Source: Bacilli bacterium
GTDB taxonomy: Bacteria > Bacillota_I > Bacilli_A > RF39 > UBA660
Direction: 5' to 3'
Length of the DNA: 29,377 bases
Assembly (NCBI GenBank): GCA_016283075.1
Contig: JAEEMF010000046.1
Location: forward strand, 1-29,377
Positions 7,355 to 14,903 of this stretch are shown here, in pieces. The notes under the pieces were generated by a model. It saw only the letters and a list, made by a program, of their open reading frames with translations, was not told the origin of the DNA and searched no databases. Position 1 is the stretch's first letter. Each line of letters starts with the position of its first letter. The translations under genes were made by a program, and so were the position numbers.

Positions 7355-8794
7355 ATGAAGAGTTTAATAGGAAAAAATTGGGTTGATTCAAAAGATGGCA
7401 AGGTTATAAATGTTTATAACCCTGCCACTAATGAACTTATTGATACAGTACCAAGTTTAACAAAAGAGCAAGTTGATGAAGCTGTTGCTGAAGCAAAGAA
7501 AGCTCAAAAAGCTTGGGAAGAAGTTCCTTTACATGAAAAAGGAAAAATTTTAATGAAGTTTGCTAGTTTAGTTGAAAGAGATAAAGAAGACCTTGCTCGT
7601 ACTTTATCAAACGAAACTGGTAAACCTATTAAAGAAGCTAGAGCAGAAATTGCTAATATTCAAATTGGTGTTCCTGCTTATGTAGAAAAAGCTAAACACG
7701 AGTATGGTAATGTTGTATATAGAGGTAGTGAAGCTGGTCAAGAAAAAACAATCCAGTACACTATTCAACAACCACTTGGTGTAATGGTTGCAATTATACC
7801 ATTTAACTTCCCTAGTGATATTTTTATTAATAAAATACCACCAGCACTTATAATGGGAAATGCTTGTATATTAAAACCAGCTAGTGTTAATCCTTTAACA
7901 CTAACTAAATATGTAGAATTATTAAAAGAAGCTGGAGTACCAGACGGAGTTATTGAAGTAGTTCATGGTTCTGGATCTGTTGTTGGAAAAGCTTTAACAT
8001 CCAACCCAGATGTATCAATAGTTTCTTTAACAGGTTCAACTGAAGCAGGTATAGATGCTGCTAAAAATGTTGTTGAACACTGTGGTCATAGTTCACTAGA
8101 ACTAGGCGGAAATGACGCATTCATCATTTGTGCAGATGGTGATTTAGATTTAGCAGTTAACGAAACTGTATGGGGTAGACTATATAATACTGGTCAAGTG
8201 TGTTGTGCATCTAAACGTTTCTTAGTAGAAAATAGTATAAAAGATGAATATATTAATAAAATGGTTGAAAAGATTAAATCATTAAAGGTAGGTATGCCTT
8301 CAGAAGAGGATACTGATATCGGATGCTTAGTTAGCGAAGATGCTGCTATAGAAGTTGAAAAACAAGTTAATGCTACTGTCGAAGCCGGTGCAAAAATTGT
8401 TATCGGTGGTAAAAGAGATGGTGCATTCTATGAACCTACAATATTAGATAATGTAACTAAAGATATGGATGTTGCAAAAGACATGGAAATCTTTGGACCG
8501 GTTATCTCGGTTATCGGATTCGATACTATAGATGAAGCTATAGAAATAGCTAACCAATCAAAATTTGGTTTAAGTGGTGGTATCATAACTAAAGATATTA
8601 GTAAAGCCTTAAGAGCATCTGAAAAGATGGAATGTGGTGGCTTCGTAGTAAACGGAGCAAGTTTCTTTAGATCATTTGAACAACCATTCGGTGGATGGAA
8701 ATATTCGGGAATTGGTAACGAAGGTATCATGAGTACCTTAAAAGAAATGTCTCGTACTAAGACCGTTATTTTAAAAAATGTTATAAAAGAATAA
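7355..8794 (+). CDS. NAD(P)-dependent aldehyde dehydrogenase, succinate-semialdehyde DH-like
   Basis: A 479-residue cytoplasmic enzyme of the classical ALDH superfamily that oxidises an aldehyde to the acid with NAD(P)+. The cofactor-binding region is IPFNFPSD...ILKPAS and SLTGSTEAG; the general base is E249 in LELGGND; the catalytic nucleophile is C283 in GQVCCASKR; EIFGPV and PFGGWKYSG follow as usual. GQVCCASKR and the overall length resemble succinate-semialdehyde and lactaldehyde dehydrogenases (GabD/Sad type), but the substrate cannot be fixed from sequence. The RBS is AGGAG (TAGGAGCATAGAGT). It is the second gene of the FIST operon and is closed by a strong hairpin. Non-phosphorylating ALDHs of this type serve aldehyde detoxification or amino-acid-derived carbon use. 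Confidence 0.92.
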   Translation: MKSLIGKNWVDSKDGKVINVYNPATNELIDTVPSLTKEQVDEAVAEAKKAQKAWEEVPLHEKGKILMKFASLVERDKEDLARTLSNETGKPIKEARAEIANIQIGVPAYVEKAKHEYGNVVYRGSEAGQEKTIQYTIQQPLGVMVAIIPFNFPSDIFINKIPPALIMGNACILKPASVNPLTLTKYVELLKEAGVPDGVIEVVHGSGSVVGKALTSNPDVSIVSLTGSTEAGIDAAKNVVEHCGHSSLELGGNDAFIICADGDLDLAVNETVWGRLYNTGQVCCASKRFLVENSIKDEYINKMVEKIKSLKVGMPSEEDTDIGCLVSEDAAIEVEKQVNATVEAGAKIVIGGKRDGAFYEPTILDNVTKDMDVAKDMEIFGPVISVIGFDTIDEAIEIANQSKFGLSGGIITKDISKALRASEKMECGGFVVNGASFFRSFEQPFGGWKYSGIGNEGIMSTLKEMSRTKTVILKNVIKE

Positions 8795-8800
8795 AAAGGT

Positions 8801-8825
8801 AAAAGGTTCCTATTAGGAACCTTTT
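8801..8825 (+). terminator. Terminator of the FIST-ALDH operon
   Basis: Perfect 10-bp stem AAAAGGTTCC-TATTA-GGAACCTTTT. The T tract is short and interrupted (TTTTATTG). Confidence 0.8.
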
Positions 8826-8852
8826 ATTGTATAATGATTATAGGTGATAATA

Positions 8853-9290
8853 ATGAAAATATGTATTGCAAATGACCATAGAGGTGTACAAAGAAAGAAA
8901 CAGTTAGTAAAATTCCTTGAAAAACAAGGATATGAAGTAATAAACTTAGGTACAGATAGTACTGAAAGTACTGATTACCCTATTTATGCCTTTAAATTAG
9001 GTAAAATAGTTGCAAATAAAGAAGCTGACTTTGGTATCCTTTTATGTCGTACAGGTATAGGAATGTCTATAGCTGCTAATAAAGTTAAAGGAATAAGATG
9101 TGCTAAAGTAAATACCATTGAAGAAGCAAAACTTACTAGAATTGATAATAATTCTAATGTTATTGCTATCAAATATAATATTAGTTTATTAAAATCAAAG
9201 AAATTATTAAAAACATTTATAGAAACAGAAACTTCTATGGATGAACGTCATGTAAGACGTAGAAATTTAATAGATAATTATAATGATTAA
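8853..9290 (+). CDS. RpiB/LacAB-family sugar-phosphate isomerase, divergent
   Basis: A 145-residue protein of the ribose-5-phosphate isomerase B / galactose-6-phosphate isomerase family. The start is placed at ATG 8853 because AGGTGAT lies just before it; an in-frame GTG at 8844 falls inside that site. ANDHRG supplies the family's D8-H9 pair, and C65 in LLCRTGIGMSIAANK aligns with the catalytic Cys. Two positions differ: the motif is CRTGIG rather than CGTGIG, and the block normally reading R-x-H-N-D-A-N is RIDNNSN, so the usual sugar-ring-opening His is an Asp. Substrate may therefore differ from ribose 5-phosphate. It overlaps the next gene by eight bases. It is the only clear sugar-phosphate gene in this window, so the context does not indicate a substrate. 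Confidence 0.82.
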   Translation: MKICIANDHRGVQRKKQLVKFLEKQGYEVINLGTDSTESTDYPIYAFKLGKIVANKEADFGILLCRTGIGMSIAANKVKGIRCAKVNTIEEAKLTRIDNNSNVIAIKYNISLLKSKKLLKTFIETETSMDERHVRRRNLIDNYND

Positions 9291-9474
9291 GTCTATATTA
9301 TATGCTATTACTTTTTTACTATCTTTATATTCTTTAACAGCAATCGATTATAATAAATTTGTTAAGAAAACTAAGATTACTGAAATTAAGCTATTAATGC
9401 TTCTTCTTTCTCTATCGGTAGCTTATTTAAGTACAAATTTTTTATATGATTTTATTAATAATTTTATTAACTAG
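9283..9474 (+). CDS. Small membrane protein, DUF1146 (YwzB-like)
   Basis: A 63-residue protein with two predicted membrane segments (about residues 3-20 and 36-58) joined by a charged loop with DYNKFVKK. The pattern of a loop with D-x-x-K-F, then a Leu-rich helix and a closing F-x-x-D-F, matches the DUF1146/YwzB family of Bacilli as I remember it. In Bacillus ywzB lies between the ATP synthase genes and murAA. Its function is unknown. The gene starts inside the last codons of the isomerase gene (8-base overlap), so translation is likely coupled. It ends in a terminator that begins at its stop codon. Confidence 0.7.
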   Translation: MIKSILYAITFLLSLYSLTAIDYNKFVKKTKITEIKLLMLLLSLSVAYLSTNFLYDFINNFIN

Positions 9475-9499
9475 GATGAATTATATTCATCCTTTTTTG
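9474..9499 (+). terminator. Intrinsic terminator after the DUF1146 gene
   Basis: Perfect 8-bp stem GGATGAAT-TAT-ATTCATCC followed by TTTTTT; it overlaps the stop codon. Confidence 0.92.
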
Positions 9500-9502
9500 T
9501 GT

Positions 9503-9508
9503 TATACT
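9503..9508 (+). promoter_or_regulatory. -10 element for the rRNA methyltransferase gene
   Basis: TATACT only 22 bases before the chosen start, so the transcript would start near 9515, inside or just before the GGTGAT site. No convincing -35 is seen. Confidence 0.5.
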
Positions 9509-9524
9509 ATATTTGGTGATGAAC

Positions 9525-10751
9525 GTGAATTTAATTATAGATAGATTAGATCATCAAGGAAGAGGAATTGGATATATTAATAAAAAAATATGTTTTGTTG
9601 AAGATGCTCTACCAGGTGAAGAAGTTGAAATAAATATTGTTAAAGAGAACTCAAAAATTTATGAAGCAACAGTAAAAAAATATATCAAGAAAAGTGATAA
9701 AAGAGTTACTCCAGAATGTCCTTATTATGACGTTTGTGGTGGGTGCAATTTACTTCATTTAGGGTATAATGACCAGTTAGCCTATAAGCAGGAAAAAGTC
9801 GAAAATATACTCTCTAAATACGGAAATATAGATCCTTCTCTAATTGGCAAAATTGTACCTAGTCCTGAACAATTTAACTACCGTAATAAGGTCTCTTTAA
9901 AGGTAAAAAATATAGCCGGTTTTTATAAAAATAAAACTAATGATATTGTTAAAATTGATGAGTGTTTATTAGCATCAAAACCTATAAACAAACTTATTAA
10001 AAAGATTAATGAGTTTGGAAAATTAGAACACATTTCAGACATTGTTATTAAGGCAATGAGTGATGAAGAAGTAATGCTTATTATATATACAGATTCTTGT
10101 AAAGATGTTGACACTTTTGCAGAGTATATGAGTGATTTTGTAAAAAACATCATTATTTTTGGAAATAATAAGCAAGTATCTTCAACTAATAAAAGTAATA
10201 TAATTGCAAGATTGGGTAAAAAACAGTATATTGTAAATCCTTTATCATTTTTTCAGATTAATTTAGCTCAAACTCTTAATATTTATAACAAAATTAATGA
10301 GTATGTTATAAAATCGAAGTCAAATAATTTACTTGATTTATACTGCGGTACTGGAAGTATTGGAATCTTTGTAAGTGATAATTGTGAGTCTTTAACTGGA
10401 GTAGAAATTATCAAAGAAGCAATCGAAAATGCTAAAGAAAATGCTAAGTTAAATGGAGTAAAAAATTCATCTTTTTATGTCGGTGATACTAAGCTAGTTT
10501 TAGATAAAATTAACTCTAATTTTGATACAGTAATTGTTGACCCTCCAAGAGCTGGTCTTGATAAAAAAGTAGTCGATGATATTATTAAAATTTCCCCTTC
10601 TACCCTAGTCTATTTATCATGTGATCCTATGACTCTTGCAAGGGATTTAAAACTTCTTTCTGAGAAGTATGAAATAGTAGAAGTTACTCCTTATGATATG
10701 TTCCCAAATACATATCATGTAGAGACATTAGTTCTTCTTAAAAAGAAATAA
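9525..10751 (+). CDS. rlmCD: 23S rRNA (uracil-5)-methyltransferase, RlmCD/RumA family
   Basis: Methylates C5 of uridines (U747 and/or U1939 class) in 23S rRNA with SAM. The 408-residue product has an N-terminal TRAM domain (RLDHQGRGIGY), a 4Fe-4S cluster site (CPYYDVCGGCNLL and a later Cys in DECLLAS), the SAM-binding loop LDLYCGTGSIGIF, the VDPPRAGLDKKV motif, and the catalytic nucleophile in YLSCDPMTLARDL. The start is uncertain: TTG 9513, GTG 9516 and ATG 9519 are in frame but lie on top of the Shine-Dalgarno GGTGAT (9515-9520). GTG 9525 has the same four-base spacing seen in front of other genes here, so I prefer it. The gene is monocistronic. Bacillus RlmCD does both sites; whether this one does cannot be told. 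Confidence 0.9.
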   Translation: MNLIIDRLDHQGRGIGYINKKICFVEDALPGEEVEINIVKENSKIYEATVKKYIKKSDKRVTPECPYYDVCGGCNLLHLGYNDQLAYKQEKVENILSKYGNIDPSLIGKIVPSPEQFNYRNKVSLKVKNIAGFYKNKTNDIVKIDECLLASKPINKLIKKINEFGKLEHISDIVIKAMSDEEVMLIIYTDSCKDVDTFAEYMSDFVKNIIIFGNNKQVSSTNKSNIIARLGKKQYIVNPLSFFQINLAQTLNIYNKINEYVIKSKSNNLLDLYCGTGSIGIFVSDNCESLTGVEIIKEAIENAKENAKLNGVKNSSFYVGDTKLVLDKINSNFDTVIVDPPRAGLDKKVVDDIIKISPSTLVYLSCDPMTLARDLKLLSEKYEIVEVTPYDMFPNTYHVETLVLLKKK

Positions 10752-10800
10752 ATTATACTTTGATTTATCCAAAGATTTTGGTGGATTATATCTTCTGAGA

Positions 10801-10840
10801 AAAAAATATTTTGAAGTCGAAATTTTCGACTTCAAATATA
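10801..10840 (-). terminator. Terminator-like palindrome facing the minus strand
   Basis: Perfect 12-bp stem TTTGAAGTCGAA-ATT-TTCGACTTCAAA (10810-10836), preceded on the plus strand by seven A. Read on the minus strand this is a strong hairpin followed by TTTTTTT, the form of an intrinsic terminator. No minus-strand gene precedes it. It may act bidirectionally behind the methyltransferase gene, or end a small minus-strand transcript. The rest of the 240-base gap (10752-10993) contains only a weak hairpin (CCAAA/TTTGG near 10779) and no credible gene. Confidence 0.55.
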
Positions 10841-10993
10841 ATTACTTTGTCTAGATCTAACCATAGAGTATATACTGTAAAAGGTGTATATGCTCACCAT
10901 GATATTTAAACTAAAAAAAACTATTACCAGCTGTAATATAGATAATAACTAATATATATGATAAAATCTAATTAAACATTTAAAGGAGATTTT

Positions 10994-11524
10994 ATGGGAA
11001 TTATTATTAGCGGTTTTGCCGGAATAGGTAAAACAACATTGCAAAAGAAGTATAAAGGTGTAATTGATTTAGAGTCGTCTGACTATAAATGGATTTACGA
11101 TGATAATATAGATAATCTAGATAAAGAACAAAGAAAAGGGGTTACAAATAGAAAGCAAAATCCTTTATGGCCTCTTAATTATGTTGAGGATATTATAAGA
11201 AAGTCTTATGAATACGATATTGTTTTAATTTCACAAGATCTAGATATGAGAAATGCATTAAAGGAAACTGGTAGTAAGTATTATGTTTGTTTTCCTAAAA
11301 AAGAGAGTAAAAGTGATTTTATAAAGCGTTATAAAGATAGAGGTAATAATGAAAGATTTATTAATCTAGTAAGTGAAAACTTTGAAAACTGGATTGATGC
11401 CTTAATGAGTGAAAATAATAAAATCATTATGAATAAAGGTGAATATCTTGAAGATACACTTATTAGATATGGATTTATTAATAATAATCCAGAAATTGGT
11501 TTTCAAAAAAGAAGGAATGATTAA
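10994..11524 (+). CDS. P-loop NTPase of unknown function
   Basis: A 176-residue cytoplasmic protein opening with a Walker A motif, GFAGIGKTT (residues 7-15). The rest fits a small nucleoside/adenylate-kinase-like fold: a short strand ending in IDLESSDY, a middle helix NYVEDIIRKSY, a strand IVLISQDLD, and YYVCFPKKESKSDFIKRYKDRG, where the Lys/Arg-rich helix could be a lid. No characterised family can be named with certainty. The ATG follows AAAGGAGATTTT. The TfoX-N gene starts two bases after the stop, so the two form a short operon, although no functional link is known. A substrate cannot be assigned from sequence. Confidence 0.75.
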   Translation: MGIIISGFAGIGKTTLQKKYKGVIDLESSDYKWIYDDNIDNLDKEQRKGVTNRKQNPLWPLNYVEDIIRKSYEYDIVLISQDLDMRNALKETGSKYYVCFPKKESKSDFIKRYKDRGNNERFINLVSENFENWIDALMSENNKIIMNKGEYLEDTLIRYGFINNNPEIGFQKRRND

Positions 11525-11526
11525 AT

Positions 11527-11823
11527 ATGGCAAGTACGAAAAGTTATAGAGATTTTATTATAGAGCAATTATCCCTTCTTGATGATATTACCTGTAAATC
11601 AATGATGGGAGAATATCTTTTATATTATAAAGGAAATCTTTTTGGTGGAATATATGATGATAGATTCCTTGTGAAAATAGTAGAAAGTAATAAAAAATAT
11701 AATATGGAAGAAGTTATCCCCTACCCTAATGCTAAACCAATGTATTTAGTCGAAGATGTAGATAATATGGATGCTTTAAAAGAAATAGTTTTAGATACAT
11801 ATAATGACTTAATAATAAAGTAA
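11527..11823 (+). CDS. TfoX N-terminal domain protein
   Basis: A 98-residue protein consisting of a TfoX-N domain only. The hallmark is CKSMMGEYLLYYKGNLFGGI followed by DDRFLVKI, and the Pro-Tyr-rich segment YPNAKPMYLVEDV. In Gammaproteobacteria TfoX (Sxy) turns on competence genes through a two-domain protein; the single-domain form common in Bacillota has no proven role and should not be called a competence regulator. Gap to the upstream P-loop gene is two bases. An intrinsic terminator starts at the stop codon. Confidence 0.85.
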   Translation: MASTKSYRDFIIEQLSLLDDITCKSMMGEYLLYYKGNLFGGIYDDRFLVKIVESNKKYNMEEVIPYPNAKPMYLVEDVDNMDALKEIVLDTYNDLIIK

Positions 11824-11847
11824 AAGACTGACATTTCAGTCTTTTTA
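11823..11847 (+). terminator. Intrinsic terminator after the TfoX-N gene
   Basis: Perfect 8-bp stem AAAGACTG-ACATTT-CAGTCTTT with TT following; the T tract is short. Confidence 0.85.
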
Positions 11848-11858
11848 TATGTTATAAT
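11828..11858 (+). promoter_or_regulatory. Promoter of the ABC transporter operon
   Basis: A perfect TATAAT (11853-11858) with CTGACA (11828-11833, five of six consensus) as possible -35 at a slightly long spacing of 19. The -35 falls in the upstream terminator's stem and loop. Confidence 0.6.
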
Positions 11859-11877
11859 CGTTACTAGAGGTGTAACA

Positions 11878-12570
11878 ATGATAAAAGTTATAGATTTACA
11901 TAAATCATATGGTGATAAAAATAATAAAGTTGAAGTATTAAGAGGAATAGATTTAGAAATAAAAGATGGTGATTTTACTGTTATATTAGGACCTTCTGGA
12001 TCAGGTAAATCTACCCTACTAAATGTTATCTCAGGCCTTGAAAAAACTGATAAAGGTAAGGTTTTATATAACGATTCTGATATAACTAAACTTAATGATA
12101 AAGAATTAACTGAGTTTAGAAAAAATAATATTGGTTTTATTTTTCAACAGTATTATTTACTTCAAAATCTTAATGTAGATAAAAACGTTAGAATGGGAGC
12201 GGATTTAATATCTAATAAGGATTATAAAGATATTATAAAAGCAGTAGGACTAGAGAATAAGTTAAATAAGTACCCTTCTGAATTATCTGGTGGTGAACAA
12301 CAAAGAGTTGCTATAGCAAGAGCTTTATCTAAAAAGTCTAAAGTATTATTTCTAGATGAACCTACTGGAGCACTTGATGAAGAAACTGGTAGATCAATAC
12401 TTGATTATATAGTTAAGTTACAAAAAGAAGAAAAGTTTACTATAATAATGATTACTCATAATGAAAATATTGCTGAAATGGCTAATACTATTGTTAGAAT
12501 TAATTCTGGTAAAGTAGTAGATATTAAAAATAATAAGAACCCTAAATCAGCATATGAAATTGGGTGGTAA
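11878..12570 (+). CDS. ABC transporter ATP-binding protein, MacB/LolD type
   Basis: A 230-residue ATPase subunit. Walker A is GPSGSGKST (residues 38-46), the Q-loop is IFQQYYLL, the signature is LSGGEQQRVAIARAL, Walker B is VLFLDEPTGALD, and the switch His is in MITHN. The close match to the LolD/MacB/FtsE group predicts partnership with an FtsX-like permease, which is the next gene. Such pairs in Bacillota act in peptide or antibiotic sensing and resistance, or in envelope stress, rather than bulk import. The ATG follows AGAGGTGTAACA. No two-component genes are adjacent, so a specific role cannot be assigned. Confidence 0.93.
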   Translation: MIKVIDLHKSYGDKNNKVEVLRGIDLEIKDGDFTVILGPSGSGKSTLLNVISGLEKTDKGKVLYNDSDITKLNDKELTEFRKNNIGFIFQQYYLLQNLNVDKNVRMGADLISNKDYKDIIKAVGLENKLNKYPSELSGGEQQRVAIARALSKKSKVLFLDEPTGALDEETGRSILDYIVKLQKEEKFTIIMITHNENIAEMANTIVRINSGKVVDIKNNKNPKSAYEIGW

Positions 12571-12571
12571 T

Positions 12572-13705
12572 ATGATAAGTATTAAAGATATACTTAAAAA
12601 TATTGGAATAGTAGCAATGACTATGTGTGCTACCTTAGTATCCACCTTATTTATTAACTTTTCGATTGATTTAAAAAGTATAAGTGATTTAGTTACTGAA
12701 GAAGGTAAAGCTTTATATGATGCACAACTTATGACAAGTAAAGTTGTTGTTGGAGTAACAGGTGGATGTCTACTACTAACTACTTTAGTTACTCTATTCT
12801 TTTATATAAAAATATATATTGATAATCACAAAAGTGAACTTGGTATATTAAAAGCACTTGGATATTCAAATATAAGTATTTCTAAGAAATTTAGTGCTTT
12901 TGGATTATCAGTATTTGTTGGAACTCTACTTGGATATATAACTGCCCTACTAATGATGAATTATTATTATGATGTTCAATTAAGTGGTGGATTACTACCT
13001 ATATTTAAACCTTCTTATCACATAGAATTACTAATTTATTTAGTTATTATTCCATCAGTTATATTTTCTATAATATCAGTTCTTTATTCATATAAAAAAT
13101 TAAAGACACCTGCTTTAGATTTAATAAAAGGTATTACTAAAACTAAAGTAAAAAGAGTATCAATTGATGATAATAAATCTTTCTTAGAGCAAGTTAAAAT
13201 AACTACCTTTAAAGAAAAGAAATCATTAGTTTTCTTTATAGGATTTGCTGTATTTTGTTTTGCTGATCTTATTCAAATGGGATTTAGCATGGATAAGTAT
13301 GCATCTTCTTTAATGAAGTGGATGATGTATATTATAGGTATTATTCTATCTGCTGTAACAATGTTATTAGCTATGAATACATTAATAAAGAATCAAAAGA
13401 AAAATATTGGTATGATGAGAGTTTATGGATATCAAATGAAGGATTGTAAGAAATATATCCTTAATAGTTACAAAGTGACAGCTTATATAGGATTTATATT
13501 AGGTACTATATATCAGTATTTCCTTCTTAAAATAATGATAGAAGTAGTATTTAAAGATATAGAAGTTCCTGCTTATACATTTAACTATAAATTATTTTTT
13601 ATAACACTATGTATATTTGCTGTAATCTACGAATTATTAATAGAATACTATTCCAAAAAATTAAATAAGATTCCAATTAAAGAAATTATGTTAGATTCTA
13701 TTTAA
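12572..13705 (+). CDS. FtsX-like ABC transporter permease
   Basis: A 377-residue membrane protein, partner of the preceding ATPase. The start is set at ATG 12572 because GGGTGG lies just before it; an in-frame ATG at 12554 would sit within the ATPase gene upstream of that site. Predicted membrane segments lie near residues 9-28, 58-80, 104-126 and 145-167, then a cytoplasmic stretch, then segments near 217-235, 248-268, 300-322 and 336-355. KSELGILKALGYSN and KKNIGMMRVYGYQMKD are the paired coupling-helix motifs typical of FtsX/MacB permeases. There are eight segments instead of the four of MacB and no large extracellular domain, as in the BceB-like arrangement but shorter. Export substrate is unknown. 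Confidence 0.86.
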   Translation: MISIKDILKNIGIVAMTMCATLVSTLFINFSIDLKSISDLVTEEGKALYDAQLMTSKVVVGVTGGCLLLTTLVTLFFYIKIYIDNHKSELGILKALGYSNISISKKFSAFGLSVFVGTLLGYITALLMMNYYYDVQLSGGLLPIFKPSYHIELLIYLVIIPSVIFSIISVLYSYKKLKTPALDLIKGITKTKVKRVSIDDNKSFLEQVKITTFKEKKSLVFFIGFAVFCFADLIQMGFSMDKYASSLMKWMMYIIGIILSAVTMLLAMNTLIKNQKKNIGMMRVYGYQMKDCKKYILNSYKVTAYIGFILGTIYQYFLLKIMIEVVFKDIEVPAYTFNYKLFFITLCIFAVIYELLIEYYSKKLNKIPIKEIMLDSI

Positions 13706-13707
13706 AA

Positions 13708-13726
13708 AAATAATCAAAAATTATTT
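13708..13726 (+). terminator. Weak A/T-only hairpin after the permease
   Basis: AAATAAT-CAAAA-ATTATTT, a 7-bp stem without G-C pairs and with no clear T tract. It may be a poor terminator. Confidence 0.3.
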
Positions 13727-13730
13727 ATTG

Positions 13731-13739
13731 TGATATAAT
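13731..13739 (+). promoter_or_regulatory. Extended -10 promoter for the 13762 gene
   Basis: TGATATAAT: TG one base before a perfect TATAAT (13734-13739), 22 bases before the start codon. The leader would be about 15 bases and is mostly the ribosome binding site GGGGTGAT. Confidence 0.65.
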
Positions 13740-13761
13740 AGTTGCATCATGGGGTGATGGT

Positions 13762-14850
13762 ATGGCATTATTAGATATAAATTATGATAATTTAACAGGT
13801 GAAGAAATTAAAAATTATTTAGAATATTTTAAAGAATGTAGAAAAATTTCTCCTCTAACACCTGAAGAAGAAGGACAAAATAAATTACTTACTGAATTAT
13901 TTGTAATTGGTAAGTATAAGGAAGAAAGAGACAATAAATTAAGACTTACTACGGATAAATTCAATAATGTTGAATCTATGCGTGATTATTTATATTGCCA
14001 AAGTTTTGGTGAATGTGTTAAGGATAGCGAAGGTAATTATTCTTTATCTTCTAATTCACCACTTTTAGGTAAAACGGTTAATATGAAATTGTTAGATGGT
14101 ATTTATAGAGTACCTGTTACTACTTTTAATAAAAAAATGTCTTATGATATGTATGAAACCGAAGATAAGCTTTCAGATTTACTTGGTGATAAATTTGATG
14201 AAAAGACTAAAAAAGAATATGAAGAAATATCAGATATTAATTCACACGAGTATATATTTGCAAGATTTGATCATAACAAACCAACCGTAGTTACTGAAGT
14301 TATTTCCAAAAAAGAAATTCCTTTATATATTGAAGAAGGAGAAGAAAAAGAAAAGAAGAGTCTAGATGATATATTTAAAGGGCCTTTTAAAATTGGAGTT
14401 CAAGATGAAAGTGGTAATATTGAACCATACGAGTTTAATACATTTGCCGAATTTAGAGAATTTTTCATTAAGCATTTTGGAATGGAAGCATATAAAAAAT
14501 ATGAAGATGGTTTAAAAAAAGAACTTGGATTAGATAAAGAAGAACCACAAAAGTCAGAGTTACAAATTGTTGTTGATATAGCTAATGTTCCTTCATTTAG
14601 TGCGTATGTATCATTAACTGATGGTCCTGTTCGTTTCTTTGATGCTGAAAAACTTGAAAATATGGATGATCCAGAATTTTCTAATTATATTCGTATGAAT
14701 GAAAAACATGAAATGATAATGAGATTAAATTTACTTGAAAAGACAGGATTAAAGGAAAAATGTGAGTTTGTTTTTGAACATCTAGATGTAAATAGGGATG
14801 AAATAGAACAAGAATATATCAATAAAGTTATAAGATTTAAAAATAAATAG
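13762..14850 (+). CDS. Unrecognised 362-residue soluble protein
   Basis: No family recognised. The product is hydrophilic and highly charged, without signal peptide, membrane segment, cysteine cluster or nucleotide-binding loop, so it is probably cytoplasmic. It has an N-terminal helical part (NLTGEEIKNYLEYFKECRK, LTPEEEGQNKLLTELF) with a long charged helix following. An acidic linker (EEGEEKEKKS) lies near residue 195, and there is a C-terminal mixed alpha/beta part (residues about 265-340). It uses ATG 13762 after GGGGTGATGGT, and has its own extended -10 promoter and its own terminator, so it is expressed alone. There are no frameshifts and base composition matches neighbours, so it looks like a real, resident gene of unknown role. 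Confidence 0.75.
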   Translation: MALLDINYDNLTGEEIKNYLEYFKECRKISPLTPEEEGQNKLLTELFVIGKYKEERDNKLRLTTDKFNNVESMRDYLYCQSFGECVKDSEGNYSLSSNSPLLGKTVNMKLLDGIYRVPVTTFNKKMSYDMYETEDKLSDLLGDKFDEKTKKEYEEISDINSHEYIFARFDHNKPTVVTEVISKKEIPLYIEEGEEKEKKSLDDIFKGPFKIGVQDESGNIEPYEFNTFAEFREFFIKHFGMEAYKKYEDGLKKELGLDKEEPQKSELQIVVDIANVPSFSAYVSLTDGPVRFFDAEKLENMDDPEFSNYIRMNEKHEMIMRLNLLEKTGLKEKCEFVFEHLDVNRDEIEQEYINKVIRFKNK

Positions 14851-14872
14851 GTTTAAAATAACCTATTTTTTT
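14846..14872 (+). terminator. Intrinsic terminator after the 13762 gene
   Basis: Perfect 8-bp stem AATAGGTT-TAAAAT-AACCTATT followed by TTTTT; overlaps the stop codon. Confidence 0.92.
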
Positions 14873-14874
14873 GT

Positions 14875-14880
14875 TATAAT
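14875..14880 (+). promoter_or_regulatory. -10 element for the 14904 gene
   Basis: TATAAT directly behind the preceding terminator, 24 bases before the start codon; no clear -35. Confidence 0.55.
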
Positions 14881-14903
14881 TATAAAAGATAGGAGAATGT
14901 GAA

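Noticed and set aside
10832..10900. 22-codon minus-strand frame ending in the palindrome
   Set aside because: No ribosome binding site and very short; kept only as part of the palindrome finding.
11527..11823. Competence regulator TfoX/Sxy
   Set aside because: Only the N-terminal domain is present; single-domain relatives in Bacillota have no shown role in competence.
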